Shown: positions 1-13,200 of the stretch, piece by piece | Layout of the letters: every line of letters starts with the position of its first letter | Position numbering within the stretch: position 1 is the stretch's first letter | Program-made: the position numbers and the translations under genes | NCBI GenBank assembly: GCA_907163375.1 | Contig: CAJQUW010016951.1 | Span: 88,446-152,445 of the forward strand | Length of the DNA stretch: 64,000 bases | Reading direction: 5' to 3' | DNA from: Prostheceraeus crozeri | Lineage: Eukaryota > Platyhelminthes > Polycladida > Euryleptidae | The notes under the pieces: generated by a model | What the model was told of the DNA's origin: nothing | Databases searched by the model: none | Seen by the model: only the letters and a program-made list of their open reading frames with translations

Positions 1-230
1 ACATTGGGTAACAACCATTTACACTGAAGAATAAGCTTCCTGTTGGACATTAAGTGGCTTCCCAAAATGAACATGATAGACATGCTACTTAATCATGAAA
101 GGACTCGCTAGAAAATGGGCGGCGAGAGTGGGGCAGGAAGGCAGTGCAGTGGCCTCTGTCAATTGGCTTAAGTAACAGTTCATGGATAAACTTCGCTGCT
201 TTCACGCAACTTTATGTTAAAGTCCTACTC

Positions 231-924
231 CACAGAATTAGATTGCTTAAGCGTGTCAGTCTACTAGATATGGAAATCGATTAAAAAATTGTGGCACATA
301 CAGGACTTACTACGACTGCGAAAAGAAATTGTTACTGAGAAAGGAAAAGCTGTCGTTCATCGCGTGCAGATTCCTGTGAATTCCTTCAAAATGCTCCGAT
401 CGCCACGACTCCTTCACATTCGAAGACTTCTGATAATTGTGCACAAGTTTTGTCGATTAAGTCAGTCCGTCAGACCATTATAAAAAAATATAGGAGGCGC
501 ACGAAAAAACGTTGGAGAACTTGATATGGTCTGTGTCTCTGCTGTGTGATCCGGTTGACACACAGAATTAGATTGTTTAACCGTATCACCTGGCTAGAAA
601 TGTAAACTGATACAAAACGATGGCACATGCAGGAACTTACTAAGTGGGTAAAAGGAAATATTTAATACCTTGTAGAGATAGGAAAAATAGTCGTGCATCG
701 CTTGCGGATTGCTCTGAATTCCTTCAAAATGCTCCGATCGCCACAACTCCTTCAGATTCGAAGAATTCAGACCGTTGCGCAAAAGTTTTCTCGATAATGT
801 TGGGCCCTCCGATCATTTTAAAAAAAGTTAGCAGGCGCACGAAAAAACGTTCACAATTTTTTTTCAAATTCACTATAGAACTTGACATCGTCTGTGTCTC
901 TTTGCTGTGTGATCCGGTTGATAA
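231..924. repeat. two-copy direct repeat, period about 330 bp
   Basis: The segment starting cacagaatta at 231 recurs at 561, and both copies run through matching blocks (ttccttcaaaatgctccgat; gcgcacgaaaaaacgtt) to a shared end gatccggttga. The second copy is slightly longer because of small insertions. No coding function is seen; the short ORFs here are not conserved between copies. The rest of 1-230 and 925-1322 shows nothing I can identify. Confidence 0.75.
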
Positions 925-1322
925 CAGTCACTGAAACTGTGCACAATTTGGCGTGCTTAATGTTGAACTGGCTGCTCATTGTTCGATTGCTATGGTATTT
1001 AGTCAGGAGATTGTGCCATTTCATTTACACTACATGTTCCAATGCTTCCCTTCTAGTCAAACGGAAGAAGAGACGACCTGTCTAATTCTGTGATGCAAAC
1101 GAAAGACGAGATGAGTTGTCTAATTCTGTACTACTCAGAAGCATGCAGCCATAAAATCCGACTTTTCGTTTTGCTAAAGTTAGTAGGACTAGAATGGATA
1201 ACTACTGTTTGTTGATGGCAGTTTCATCTGCTCGACTAGGTGACGATCTATAAGTCAATGCTGCTATAAGAAGAATCAAATTAGTGAAACCTGCAATAGC
1301 TGCAAATTCATGCCGCAGGGGA

Positions 1323-2508
1323 TGCAGATTGTTTCATAAAAAATGGATCACCCTTAAACATCGCCTTAACTTCAACTTTGTCTAACTCCGCCAAACTTGA
1401 ACGAATTTCTCTGAAATTTGGAAGACATGTCAGTTGTACTTACTAATATCATTGTTGGAAATTTCAAGCATGAATATTGAGTTGTTTTCCTGTTATAGAT
1501 AAAAAAGTAGTAGATAATTTGATCTTCATTTAGCAATGTTACACAAAATCATACCTCACTCTTATAGAACTACATTTGTTTCCTTTGTTATGTAATATGT
1601 TGTTCTACAAGCCAAAAGCTATCAATCAAAACAAAAATAAAGAAAATCGGTCAATCAGAGCCAGTATAGCACCATTATTCATCAACAATAATGTAACTGC
1701 TACATGTGATTAACTGGACTTCATGTTCCATAGCTTCCTGACTTCGTTGCGGTGGTGTTGGCAGCACTCCTGATTGCTTTCAGCTAGAAATCTATCTCTT
1801 ACCAGTTGAAAACAATACAAAGCACAAATGAACAATAACGAGATCGCATTCACAAAAGGCAAAGTGTCAGCCTTGCTAGAACTAGTGTTTTCTTTGCGAG
1901 CTACAAGCAAGCGACTAAATGTCCCTTACACAAATGTGCATCGATGGCATAATGATGATTTTCGACTCTGTCGTAAAGAGGGCTCTGGCCGTCCAAATGA
2001 CCAAATGACAGATCAACTTGGTGATCCATCGACTTGGTTATTTATGGATGATAATGCTAAGTGTCACAGGAGTAGTAGAGTCAACTTATGCAAGTCTCAA
2101 TTAGGGCTTAGGACATTATCTTGGCCAGCTCGTTCTCCTGATCTGAATCCCATAGAAAATGTATGGAGTATTCTAAAACGTAACGTTCGTCGTTCGCTGC
2201 TACATACAGATGGCGTATCACAACTTACGTCACTGTTAAAAAGAGAGTGGAGAAAGTTAGATCAGTCAAAAATCAACGATATCATCGAATCAATGCCTAG
2301 ACGAATTGGTAATGTCATTGACAATAAGGCTAAGGCCACAAAATATTAGTTTCTTAAGAACCGTTACTGTATCATAGCTTATCAGATTATATAAGGACAT
2401 TTAAATATATTAGGGACATGAAATAACATGAAAAATGCTTTCTGTATCATACTTATGTTTTATTTAGTCAAATTTTAGGATGATCCACTTTTTATGAAAC
2501 GGACTGTA
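1323..2508 (+). mobile_element. internally deleted Tc1/mariner-type DNA transposon
   Basis: The ends form inverted repeats of about 35 bp sharing the core gtttcataaaaa; the left arm is 1323-1357 and the right arm 2474-2508, the latter ending in TA as expected for Tc1/mariner insertion at TA. Between them is a Tc1-type transposase remnant at 1828-2349. At about 1.19 kb it is shorter than a full Tc1-like element, consistent with the internal deletion visible in the protein. It is non-autonomous. Confidence 0.75.
1828..2349 (+). pseudogene. Tc1-like transposase remnant with internal deletion
   Basis: The open frame encodes 173 residues. The first 55 look like the Tc1 helix-turn-helix DNA-binding region (NVPYTNVHRW). 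The frame then jumps directly to the end of the catalytic domain, with MDDNAKCHRS carrying the second Asp and SPDLNPIENVWSILKRN carrying the Glu of the DDE triad. The stretch containing the first catalytic Asp is missing, so the product cannot be an active transposase. A full Tc1 transposase is about 340 residues. The deletion is in frame, so the reading frame survived. A role as a DNA-binding repressor is conceivable but unsupported. Confidence 0.8.
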
Positions 2509-2763
2509 GTACAAGAACATTTTATCAAAATGATATTATATTTAAAGAACATTAATACTAACAATTGCAAATATTTGCAAAGAACCCTGATCAGCTGTTG
2601 GTATATTCCCATGGTCAACTACTGGAAGCCACCATCGCTAAGGCATCGTTATCATGATGAGGCAGGTTCACGACGTCTCAATGTGTTTGTCTTCCTGTTC
2701 TTCTTTCATCGAATGTCAAATTTCTATGGTGCTGTCACTCGCTAACTTGCACAATTTTGACAT

Positions 2764-3466
2764 GGTAGTCCGGCAGCTGGAAAGAGTTTCCGCAAGGAAT
2801 GAGGTAGAAGATGAGACTTTCTCAGAATGATAAGCATCCTATGCCTAATACGAATCTGCTTACTTCTAGTTAGTTTCTCTTCTTGTCAGACAATAGAAAA
2901 ACGCATACGCAGATTGCAGTTTTCGGTTGAAATGAAAATTTCTTGTTTTCTTCGATTGAGTGAAAAGTAATAAGCCTAGAGTCATAATTTCTGACATGGG
3001 ATGTCTTCACAACAGTTTCTATGATATGTGTATGTGCAATTATCATGTCTCTAATTTGCAATGAATGCGAAAATGTGGGTAAATGTGTATTAAATTGCTC
3101 AAGATGCCTGTGTTTGCCGACATTAGGAGACTTGCCAGATCTGAATATGTTTCGTATTATGGACAGGGGTGCATGAACAGGATAGGAATTGACCTGAAGA
3201 CATCCCATGTCAAAAAGTATGGCTTTGGCTTAGTATCTATAGCTTAATCACTGAAAACATTGAAAATTTCTTTTCTGCCAAAATCTGCAATCTGAGTCTC
3301 AATGAATTATCATGTGTTTTTCTTTGATCCTGTTTGACAAAAAGAGGAACTAACTAGAGCTCGGCAGACGCGCAGATTCGTAGGAGTCATTGGATGTAGA
3401 ACATTCTGTGAAAGTTTCATTTTCAGCCTCGTTCCCTGCAGAAACTCTTTTTAGCTGCCGGACTAT
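2764..3466. repeat. inverted repeat pair (foldback-like), arms about 130 bp
   Basis: The segment 2764-2893 (tagtccggcagct, agagtttc) matches the reverse complement of 3331-3466 with moderate divergence. Between the arms, an 18-bp perfect inverted repeat (gacatgggatgtcttc near 2995 and its complement near 3195) can form a smaller hairpin. A related sequence (gcagattcg, ccctgca, ggctgccgg) recurs near 14440-14510 and 40325-40435, so this is a dispersed family. No coding capacity is seen. 3470-4080 holds nothing identifiable. Confidence 0.55.
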
Positions 3467-4078
3467 GATGGACCCCAACGCTTCTCGATCTGGCACAGAA
3501 ACGACAACTCTGATTGCTCACTCAAATTTCGAAGTTAGGATTCACTTTGCAAGCTATTGAAGCAGCCAGACCAGATCTCTGTGTGCAAATAAATTTGTGC
3601 TATCCCATAACCTGCCTTGGCAAGGATCTCTTTTATTCTAAATGCCGCTGATTTATTTTTCTTGTTGTCTTTACAGTGTATTAGCTCTCCTCGTTGCGTT
3701 CATCTGATGTGTACACAACATGCAATATATTATGCTAAGCTGTGCACAATTTGATATCTTGATTTCACTTCGGTGTGAAGTATGAGAAGAACAGCGAGAG
3801 GCTACCTCACTTTAATGTTTTTTTTGATTGATGAAACTCGGAGCTGGATGCTCATATAAAACATCTGAAATATATAAATAAAATATAAACTTGCTTATTT
3901 CACATAATTCCAATTTTTGATGGAGTGACAGAATGATGCTGTCGCAGTTTCTTCTTCATCTTTGGAAGGATGTGGTTGTGTTATTCACTGAAAATCTTAT
4001 ATTCTTTAAACAACTGACTTGGTATTCAACGTTCAACTCAAAATGCGGGAAAAACAAATGTCTGTCGTAGTATACACA

Positions 4079-4140
4079 GAGCTGATAATAAAAAACGGAC
4101 CACCTAAATTTAGTTGCACTTCAATTGATTCTCATGCCCG
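4079..4140 (+). repeat. dispersed repeat end resembling a transposon terminus
   Basis: This stretch (core ataaaaaacggaccacctaa) is repeated in direct orientation at 10558-10625 (ataaaaaaacggaccgcct), with similar sequence following in both copies (cttcaat.gattctc). The form resembles a Tc1/mariner-type terminal repeat, but I found no partner end, so each is treated as a solo terminus of an unidentified family. Confidence 0.4.
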
Positions 4141-4389
4141 CAATATATGCACGTAATATTCAAACAAGTCCAATAGTTCATTTTCAAACTTCTCCAACAT
4201 TTTTTCTTATCACCGCTAAAGTGCACAAACATACAAGGGAAACAATCTGCAGTCACTGTGAGAGAACAAAGACATGTCTTCGCTAACCGTTTTGTTTTGA
4301 ACCTTCGAAGTATCTTACAAGGTACTTCAATGGTAATGAGTAAAAATGTTGACGAAATTTGCAAAAGAAGTATTGGGTTTCTAACAATT

Positions 4390-5485
4390 CAATGCCTCTG
4401 GCCTTCACGAGGTCGAAATGATATTTCAATGCGCCTTGCTCTTGACACACGGTGTCACGGAGAGTGCGGTTTCATTTTTGAATTTTCTTAAAAGATTTTC
4501 TTCACATTCCTATGTAATTTGTCCTCTAGATTGCGAATACGATGGCTAAAAAATCGTCCATCGAGGGCTTTTCGAGAAAGTCATATATTCAAAATGGCGG
4601 ACCTTGAAATCGAAACTCTACTGAGCGTTCTTCTATGAAAGATTCCTAAAAGATTTTTCTTCAAATTCCTATGTAATTTGACCTCTAGATTACGAGTATG
4701 GTGGTTAAAAAATCATCCATCATTTCGAGAAAAGTCAAGAATTAGATTTCAAAATCCATAAAAAAATATTAATTAAAGTATTATGTTATTAATTAGCAGT
4801 TTTTCAATAATGACCTTCATATATTATTCAAACCATCTCTAAGTGTTGATAAAGCATGTAATTGCAGAAATTATAAAACTATGTTACTTTTGAATTCATG
4901 AAACATAAAGGACCATTTGAAAGGGACAAAACCTTACCCACTGACATTAATCAAAATTATCTTAAATTACGATATTCAGGTTCGTCTTTTTCATAAAATG
5001 CTCATAAATAATTTTGAAAATATTTCTTCTGTTTTGGGTCAAATACCAGGCTCTATTACATAATAAAAAATCATAATCATAGAATTATCAAAAAGGCTAT
5101 ATAATCAAAAACAAAGCTTTCAGCCTATTCTGCAAATACCCTCCGTTGTAGGTTCGTACAGCAGCCAGAAGTTTTCTGGCAAAGTTCGGATTAGCAGTGT
5201 CTCTCGCTTCGTCATTTTGCCAAATGGGATTCGCAATCTAGATGTCAAACTACAAAGGAATGTGTGGAAAAATCTTTTAGGAATTTTTTGTGGAACTAGA
5301 CATAGTACATTTTCGATTTCAAAGCCCCCACCATTTTGAATATTTGACCTTTTCTCGAAAAGTCCTCGACAGAAGAATTTCAACCATCATATTCGTAATC
5401 TAGAGGTCAAACTACATGGGAATGTGAAGAAAAATCTTTTAGGGAATTTCAAAAATGAAACTGCACTCTCCGCGTCACCGCGGGC
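4390..5485. repeat. inverted repeat with internally duplicated arms
   Basis: The sequence from about 4465 to 4735 matches the reverse complement of about 5200-5483; shared blocks include gagagtgc.gtttcatttttgaa and cctctagatt.cgaata. Within each arm a unit of about 150 bp (cctaaaagattttt..tcacattcc) occurs twice. The 4395-4445 segment also matches, in inverted orientation, parts of 5655-5712 and 6007-6065. No coding function is seen; between the arms the DNA is AT-rich and otherwise unremarkable. Confidence 0.55.
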
Positions 5486-5504
5486 ACCAACATGAAAAAT
5501 GGCA

Positions 5505-5590
5505 TGGTTGGCTGGGAATCGAACCCAGTCCTCGAACTGCTAACGTAGCATGATGATCACCAAGACCCGACAAGCACACCATTCATGATC
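5505..5590 (-). repeat. tRNA-derived SINE head or tRNA pseudogene
   Basis: On the minus strand there is a good B box (ggttcgattcc) in a perfect 5-bp T stem ctggg/cccag with a 7-nt loop. Upstream lies an anticodon-arm-like hairpin tgctacgttagca. The D arm and A box are poor, U33 is not present in the putative anticodon loop, and no matching 5' acceptor strand was found. I therefore read this as a tRNA-derived repeat rather than a working tRNA. Confidence 0.45.
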
Positions 5591-5654
5591 GTGTCAAGGG
5601 CAAGTAAAGCCTTCCTCGCGCATTATGACGCTGCCTTCCTGGTTTGTTCTGGTT

Positions 5655-6066
5655 TTGTATCATTTCGATCTCGTGAAAGCCGAAGGCATTGATTTGTAGA
5701 TCGATTCTCCGAGGTCGCCTAGGAGACAAAGAAATTGATAACAATGAAACCTCTAAAATAGAAGTAAAGCTTTGTGCAAAACACAATAGTGGCACGAAAA
5801 TCGCACGCACTTGTCAGCGGCTGACGCACGAGTGCGGCGAAAAAGCTTAAAATTACGCATGTGACTGATTCTAACCTTCTCATTGGTGGATCATACCCCA
5901 ACTTATTTCCCCCGGATGTGCCGCGAACTTGAGTCAATTTCCTTTCTAGTCAACTTCAGATAAACAATCGTTTATGGTGGTGCCAAGAGCAATGCGCATT
6001 TAAATATCATTTCGACCTCGTGAAAGCCGGAGACATTGAATTGTTAGATCGATTTTCCGATGACGC
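5655..6066 (+). repeat. direct repeat pair of about 55 bp
   Basis: The segment at 5661-5712 (catttcgatctcgtgaaagc ...) recurs at 6007-6065 with a few substitutions, and an inverted version lies near 4395-4445. It is part of a local dispersed family. No gene is visible in 5590-6570. Confidence 0.5.
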
Positions 6067-6570
6067 AACTATTGGACGTATTTGAAGATAACTTACATAT
6101 TCGCACTCCTTGCCTCGCAAGGATTCTGAAGATGCCAAACATGAACATTTCTGATAAAAAGTGAGAACATAACATTTTCAGTCAAAAGAGTCATGATTTT
6201 GAGACAACGTCACGATAGCACTAATGTTTTCCTATAGTTCACTGAATTTGATGACCAGTATATCAGAAGACACTTCAGGAATTGCTCGTTCTCTCGATGC
6301 CTGATTCACTATCATACTCACATATTGTCTTATGGAAAAATATTGCCATTTGTAAATTGAGTGACTTTCATATTGTTGATGAGCACTGCTCAGCAAAATA
6401 CAATAACGGATACAAGTCCATCATGGCTCATTTTAAAGCTGAGAATGCAAGCTCTCGAATGAATTGCAATTTAATTTATGTGGTCTGCTTTTTTATTATC
6501 AGCGCTGTAGAATATCCAAAGCGAATGACAACTATTGAGTATTTAAAAAATTATTCCCCTTTACTCAGTC

Positions 6571-7391
6571 TATAAATAAGTAAAGCCACTAAATTCATTT
6601 TGACAAAATTAAAACTAATTTTTGCACAATGCATTTCGTCCACTCTTATTCAAGTGCAAACATGGACTGACTATAAAATACAAAATCTGATGTCATATAC
6701 TTCTACAGTAAAAAAATCTATGAATAAAATTGAGAGCATGCAAACCTATAATGTAGCAGACTTAAGAGATATGTACTAATAACAATTGAGTAATCAACCT
6801 AGATATTAGAAGAAGCAAAACAGAGACTAAATCTACCAAGGTAAGGAAAGGGTGGAGATAAAATCTTTTTGCGAACACAAGTCGGGATTCTCGCGCAAAA
6901 TAAACGAGAGACTCTGTGATTCCTAATATGTGTTTGTTGTTGATGTGGTACTTAATGCTAAAATTATTCAAAGCAGTTTGTCTCTCGTTGATACACACTT
7001 GCAAATGTCTTGTGATACTGCTAGCTGGAATTGCAGTGGATCTTGGTAGACATTTTAAAGGGTTGGCTAACAACCACTTTGCAGGGTGTGGAAAAAGATT
7101 TTATCTCCACCCTTTACTTACCTTGGTAGCTTTAGTCTCTGTTTTGCTTCTTCTAATATCTAGGTTGATTACTCAATTGTTATTAGTACATATCTCTTAA
7201 GTCTGCTACATTATAGGTTTGCATGCTCTCAATTTTATTCATAGATTTTTTTACTGTAGAAGTATATGACATCAGATTTTGTATTTTATAGTCAGTCCAT
7301 GTTTGCACTTGAATAAGAGTGGGCGAAATGCATTGTGCAAAAATTAGTTTTAATTTTGTCAAAATGAATTTAGTGGCTTTACTTATTTATA
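6571..7391. mobile_element. foldback/MITE-like element with 300-bp inverted arms
   Basis: Two nearly perfect inverted arms of 300 bp, 6571-6870 and 7092-7391, flank a 221-bp spacer. The outer ends are tataaataagtaaagccac and its complement; the inner ends are gataaaatcttttt and its complement. The arms differ at only a few positions, for example in the gtcc/gccc block, implying recent origin or gene conversion. The short ORFs in the arms are mirror images of one another and not genes. I could not establish a clear target duplication. Confidence 0.75.
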
Positions 7392-7401
7392 AACTATTAA
7401 G

Positions 7402-7522
7402 TCAATAAAAGGCACCAACACCCTTGATACCCCGACAGCACTCGCCTGAACCAGAAATCGAATCGACGTCCTCGGTGGAGACGAGCTCGCACCTTCTTCA
7501 CTAGGCCACGCTGACGGCACAA
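7402..7522 (-). mobile_element. tRNA-derived SINE copy 1 (minus orientation)
   Basis: On the minus strand this contains an A-box-like tggcctagtga and, about 40 nt later, a B-box-like gattcgattt, the RNA polymerase III promoter of tRNA-derived SINEs. A homologous copy lies in the opposite orientation at about 7655-7785. The copies share gagctcgtctccacc, the block aaggcaccaacacccttgat and the tail near gtcaa.aaaag. The element begins immediately beyond the foldback element ending at 7391. Confidence 0.5.
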
Positions 7523-7654
7523 AAGGAATGCTTGTGAAGGCAGAAGTAATCTCCAAGTGATATTGACAGGTTATACAGTATGAATGCTGGTAGCATTCTG
7601 CCAATAATAATAGGACTGTCACTTGGAGATGACTGCTGTTGTATTAGCTCACAT

Positions 7655-7785
7655 CTCTTTCGAACCGTCAGCGGGACCTTGTGAAGAAGATGCGAGCTCG
7701 TCTCCACCGCGGATTTCGTTTGGATGCCGGGTCAGGCTAGTGCGGCGGGCAATAAAGGGTGTTGGTGTCTTTTGTTGACTAAATC
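7655..7785 (+). mobile_element. tRNA-derived SINE copy 2 (plus orientation)
   Basis: This is the inverted partner of 7402-7522. It has the same body (gcgagctcgtctccaccg) and tail (gggtgttggtgtcttttgttgac region), with a more diverged A box (gggaccttgtga). The two copies therefore form a hairpin-prone pair with a spacer of about 130 bp. 7790-10200 contains no gene or repeat I can identify. Confidence 0.5.
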
Positions 7786-10203
7786 ACTGTCAATCTCTTT
7801 CGATATAAAATTAATGTTATTTAGAAGACTGAAAGAAGTGAAGCAAAGGATGTCTTTGAGCAACACAAGATATAATTATATTAATATAATTAAGCAATAT
7901 CTTAATAAGATATTTAGATGCTTTCGATAGCATGGTATCAAGAATGAATATAATCCGTCTATAATAAAAAGATTCATATAAAAAAAGTGGTACATGCTGT
8001 TTTTGGACAATAATGCATAGTAATAAGCTTTTTTAAGCACATATTGATTCCTTCATTAATATGGAATTGTTCTCAAGTCCTCCATGGAAAGTCCTGACAT
8101 TTTGATAGGACTCGGACTCCGGGAGCTGATAGGATCCAGGACTCCAACGTCGACTTCGGGTGGTAAGTACACACCGGTATATAAGCTTAGCTTCTTTTTT
8201 AAAAATGGTAACTTACACCACAGTTTTCTGATCTCATCATTGCCTGTATTTCTTGTTTATTTCGATTTATTGGTCCCTGTAATATTTGCTCATTTGGGCA
8301 AGTCTGCTACATTTTGCTCAAATCAGTTACTTTTGAAAGTTATACAGCTTCTATAAATATCAAACGTTGTAGTGCATTATTGTGATTTATGCTCAATTAA
8401 AATCCATTTCGATTTGCGTGGATCAATGAAATCTATTGCCATTTAAAATGTGCCCATCATCTATACATTTACATGCAGTTTTCTGAATGGAGGTGCACTG
8501 GACTTCTATTTCATGTAATGAACTAATAATAGTTAAGGTGGTCTTTGAAACCAAAAATTTGAAATTCACGAAAATTTAGCTCAATTGATGCTAAAAAATG
8601 TTACCACAAAGGATGCGACAACCCTTGATGTCCGCCCAATTTTTTGGTGTGTAGGGTCACGAAAGTATTCAATTGCGTCAGTAGTTATGCACGGTAAGCT
8701 CATGGTTGCATAAGTACTCATCATATTTGTAAATCACGTGCCTTCAGTTCACTAGGATAAGTTGTACTTCATGTGATTAACAGGGACTTTTCACCACACT
8801 GTAATCATTAAATAGAATTATTTGACTGAGTTTGCATTTACATAGCTCTTTGCGATCTAGTTGTCTCACATTTGCTTGTATTTGATGCACGTTAACATAC
8901 TCATCTTTTTGTAAAATGTTTGGATAATTGACTTCTCTATTCATTGGAGTATTGATGTTCACATGTTTGGAATTCATGTTGATAACGTCGAGGCTACTTG
9001 ATGTGTTTGAGGTCATATGATTCAATGATTGCGCAATTAGAAGACTTGTTTGCTCTTATTCGCGATCAAACTGGATCAGTGATGCAAAATCAATTGGAGT
9101 TTTCTAGATTTATTAACAAGCAAGCCCGTTTGGTTGACCAACCGACAATTTTTACATGATATTCAGGTTGATACTGAGAAGTAAATCTAAATAAATACTT
9201 CAGTGATATGCTGTATTTTTATTATTGAGCAATTGAGCAATCCGTTTCTTCTCATCACGCATTAGATTGTATGTATTTTGATAGAACGAAACTACTTGCG
9301 CTATGCTTGACCGCTTATTACTTACATTCTTAGGTATCGAGTAGCCTATCTACTGATGACTGACTTTATATGAATTAATGCTTTATACTTTTTGATAGCG
9401 CATTCCATTTAGTATCTATATGTCTTTTTGTGGAGATTGCAAATGTAGTGAGACATGTTGAGAGTTAAGTCAGTGAGACTGAAGCATCCGTCGTGCAAGG
9501 TACAAATTACATGCTTACATTATATTTCTTTAATTTGTTATTGACCATACTTACCTGCATTGACTGTGTGACAGCGAAATGAGTCCTTGTAAAGACAACA
9601 GCAGAACTATGGCAATTTTGTACAAATTTATGCGAGCGCCTATCATTCCCGGCAAGGAATATCAAAATTCTCTGAAACTCCAGTGAATATTAAGTTTCCG
9701 TATTATTCTTAGAGTTACACATCCTTTGTATCTGCTGCAAAATGCCTACTAAATCTAAATGGCATTTATTAATGAACATTCAAATTCAAATGAGAGTAGA
9801 GCTACACGGAAGTGACTTGAAAAGCGAGAAAGTTTGTATGCGTACTTTCGTAATTGTTTCTAATCGCTAGAGAATCAGAGAATTATCATGTTTCAATATA
9901 TCATTTATACAAGAGCTTCATAGGCCTGTATGTAGTGCACCGGTGCATGAATTTGTCTCAAATATGCATGCTTGCCTGTTATCAAATATTGACAGCAAGA
10001 GCTATGCGCTGGTACCACGTGCTTGCATTGGGGCATTTATGAAACAAAATTTTGTAAGTGTGGAACTCAGTCAACAAAATGAAAAGGTAGTGGCTATTGT
10101 GTGGTAACAATACGATGTCCACCAGATATTTTTGCCACTTAAAAATGTCAAAATATAGCTATGCAATCGCAACGACTTTGATTATTGAGTAATTGATTAT
10201 TTA

Positions 10204-10291
10204 TGCATAATTCATGTCAATGTAACACCTATCCAACTGCGTGAAATTGCATAATTCATGTCAATGTAACACCTATCCAACTGCGTGAAAT
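10204..10291 (+). repeat. perfect 2 x 44-bp tandem duplication
   Basis: The unit beginning tgcataattcatgtcaatg occurs at 10204 and again at 10248 without a mismatch, so the duplication is recent. It is non-coding. The surrounding 10300-14690 region shows no recognisable gene; short ORFs there have no family resemblance. A further copy of the 4079 repeat is at 10558-10625. Confidence 0.85.
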
Positions 10292-13200
10292 TCACTTTTT
10301 GGAGGAATTTCTTTTCTGAAATTATTCAATTAATAGAATTTCTTGTCATCCATAGAGTAAGTGTATATCAGGTCGACTCAATAAAATGTTTGCATAAAAT
10401 AAAAAAAATACATCAAAAGATTCAATGCTTTGCGGACATAACGCTCCTGCGGTCTAAAATAAATATGATGAAATTTTAAAAAGCTACATTTTTGCAAAAT
10501 TTTTCTGTTTTTATGTACTAGTGATCTGGTGCATCAGACTGATGTAGAAGTACATATATAGAGTTGATCATAAAAAAACGGACCGCCTAAATTATGTCAA
10601 ACTTCAATCGATTCTCCTGCTTTTCAATTTGATTTTACATTGACATGCCATACACAATTCGAGAGCTTATGTTCTCAGCTTTTCAATGAGGTATCATATA
10701 TTCGTATCCGTCATTGTCTAAGGTGGACAGAGGTCAAAACGTGAAAATCCCCACCTTCAAAACTCTCAAATTTTCAATATGGAAGCATGTGAGCATGATA
10801 ATGAATCAAACACGAGGTGAAATGGCTTTCTCTGAGCATTCTTTTGATGTATCGTCGAAATCGATGTACTTACATAATTTGCTGTTCATCATTATTGTTT
10901 GAAAGTTGTTTACATCTTTTGATGCTAACGGGATCACATTCACGCTTTCAATATATATGGTGTCTAGACGTCTGCTATCCACATTCAAATTAAATTGTTG
11001 GATGACCCAGATAAGTTGTAAACAAAGTTTCTATTCGACTCAGAATTCATTTAATGTCATGATGACCGAGTCGAAGCTTGTGAAATAGTTTTTGAAGGGC
11101 ACAAGTTTCTACTCTTTTGTCAGAAAGACAGTCCGAACGGCTAGTTTACCGAAAAGTAGTTTTCCAGAAGACCACAGGTCAAAGGTAGAAGACTAATTTT
11201 TTCTCCCGTCCTAGAAAAGTTGGGTCCGGTCGGAAATGAAAGAAATTAAGCTTTCGAACAGCTCGGATAATTATTTGCTTGTTAAGAAACGATTCCACAT
11301 TGTCTTCTGCCAGTTGAGGAGTTCATATCTGAATCTGTTGGTTTCTGCCATATCGATGACACGTCGTCTGAAAAGTGAGCACTTCATAAGCCGTAAGAGA
11401 CCATCAGGGATTAAATTGACCGCCAGGCGCCAACCAAAAGAGCTTGAGGCTGAAGTGGGCGACATAGCATTGCCACTGACTTTATCAATGCAATCGAGTT
11501 GCTTGGACTGATGAAGTCTGTATTTCTGTACATCTGTATTCATGTGTCTGTATTTCTCAGAGGTCTCGGAGAGTTTGAATGAGGTCAGGTGATGCAATTC
11601 CTGATCATTAGACATTGTCTGAATCAAGAAAGTAAAATACTGTTTATTTGTGCTGTGATTTGGATGAATGGCCGAACTGAACGGTATAACATGAATGCCT
11701 AACCGAATGGCCTATCGAAAGGCACAACATGAAAAAATTTACAAATGCACATTTACTGAAGTTCGATAAGGCGATGAAGTTAGCATTAACGTTTATCAGA
11801 TAATTTTCTCGCATCTCAAAATTCACATACAACTGCATTCTCCAACCAGGAATTTGCTTATCAACACCCCGAAATCCGAAAATTAAAGGAAATATGAGAA
11901 AATATCACTATTAATGCTAACTTCACACACAATTTAAGCCAATTTGCTCGCCTTTAAGAAAAGTGTAGCATCAACACATATTTCATTTCTTCAGCATTAC
12001 TGTCATGATCAGTCAATTCTGTTGTAATTTCTTCAAAACTGCAAATATATGCATATCTCACATTTGGAAACAATTCCGAATTTATCTCCCTTGAGTTCAT
12101 TTAATAAAATCGAAAGTGTATACACTTTGGGGATTTAATAAATGCGGAGCTACCACTCTACCTAATATATTTACTCTATGGACTAGGCTAGCTAAATACA
12201 AAAGAGGATATAACATTTGAAATACCATGTACACAGGAATTACTTGTATTTATCTAGCTTAGTCTTTTCTATCCTTGTATAACTTGAGAATGGAGACATA
12301 ACTCCGAAATATTGTTTTTTAAAACTAATAAAATAAAGTAATTCCATCAAAGATCTTATTCAACAATCAGCAGCAAGGCTTACAACATAATCATAATCAA
12401 CTTAAAATTCCATCAAAATGTTGTTTAAGGAAAATTACGTTTTATTAGAGACGACTCTAGTTTGATGAGTTGTAGGCCTACTCTCAAAAACTAAAGAATT
12501 CTGAATAATTCTGTTATGAAAGTGCTGATGAATGTCAAATGGCTTTGGGGGAACATCAAGCAGATGTCTTCAAGATAATTAAAGCCTATTTTTGTTATCC
12601 CCACCCATTGTGACAGGCATCCAGCCAAATAAATGGTTTGGAGGATAAGTCATCAAGGTCCTAGGAGACTCCATACGATGGACGGTGTGACGACTACGAC
12701 TCAACATCTTACGGTTATGCAAACAGCTAGGATACCGTAGCCATGAGATTGGTATGGAACCATTGAGCTCTGCATGTTTATGTGTGATATGCACCTCACC
12801 ACAAGGCAATCAACAATCATCTGAGCTCTGAAGGTATCAATGTTCCTGCTTCCAGACCAGGGAACTCCCTAACTTTTTGCATCTGGTGAATATCTGGGGA
12901 CTAGTAAAGACAAAATTAAGCAACATTGCCAGCTATATAAGGTAGGAGCTTGTTACAAAACTTATTCAAGTTCAATTCCATAATACAAACTCAAAGAAAA
13001 GTCTTCGCCCACTACAAGTCGCAAAGCATGCCGAGTTATGAAAACGATTCGCTTAAAATGTGGCTAAAACTAAGTAGGCCTATCATGTTGCGAGTTTTAG
13101 ACTATTAAATCTGATGAACTTTTGTCACGAAAATGTTCTGAATGCTGATGACTTGTCTTATGCATGATTTTGTTTCTTAGAAAGCTGGCCTAATATTTAG

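Noticed and set aside
5505-5590. functional tRNA gene
   Set aside because: Only the T arm is good; the acceptor and D arms do not pair and the anticodon loop lacks the invariant U33.
12579-12809. 76-residue minus-strand ORF
   Set aside because: It has no recognisable domain and no neighbouring element; it is probably chance.
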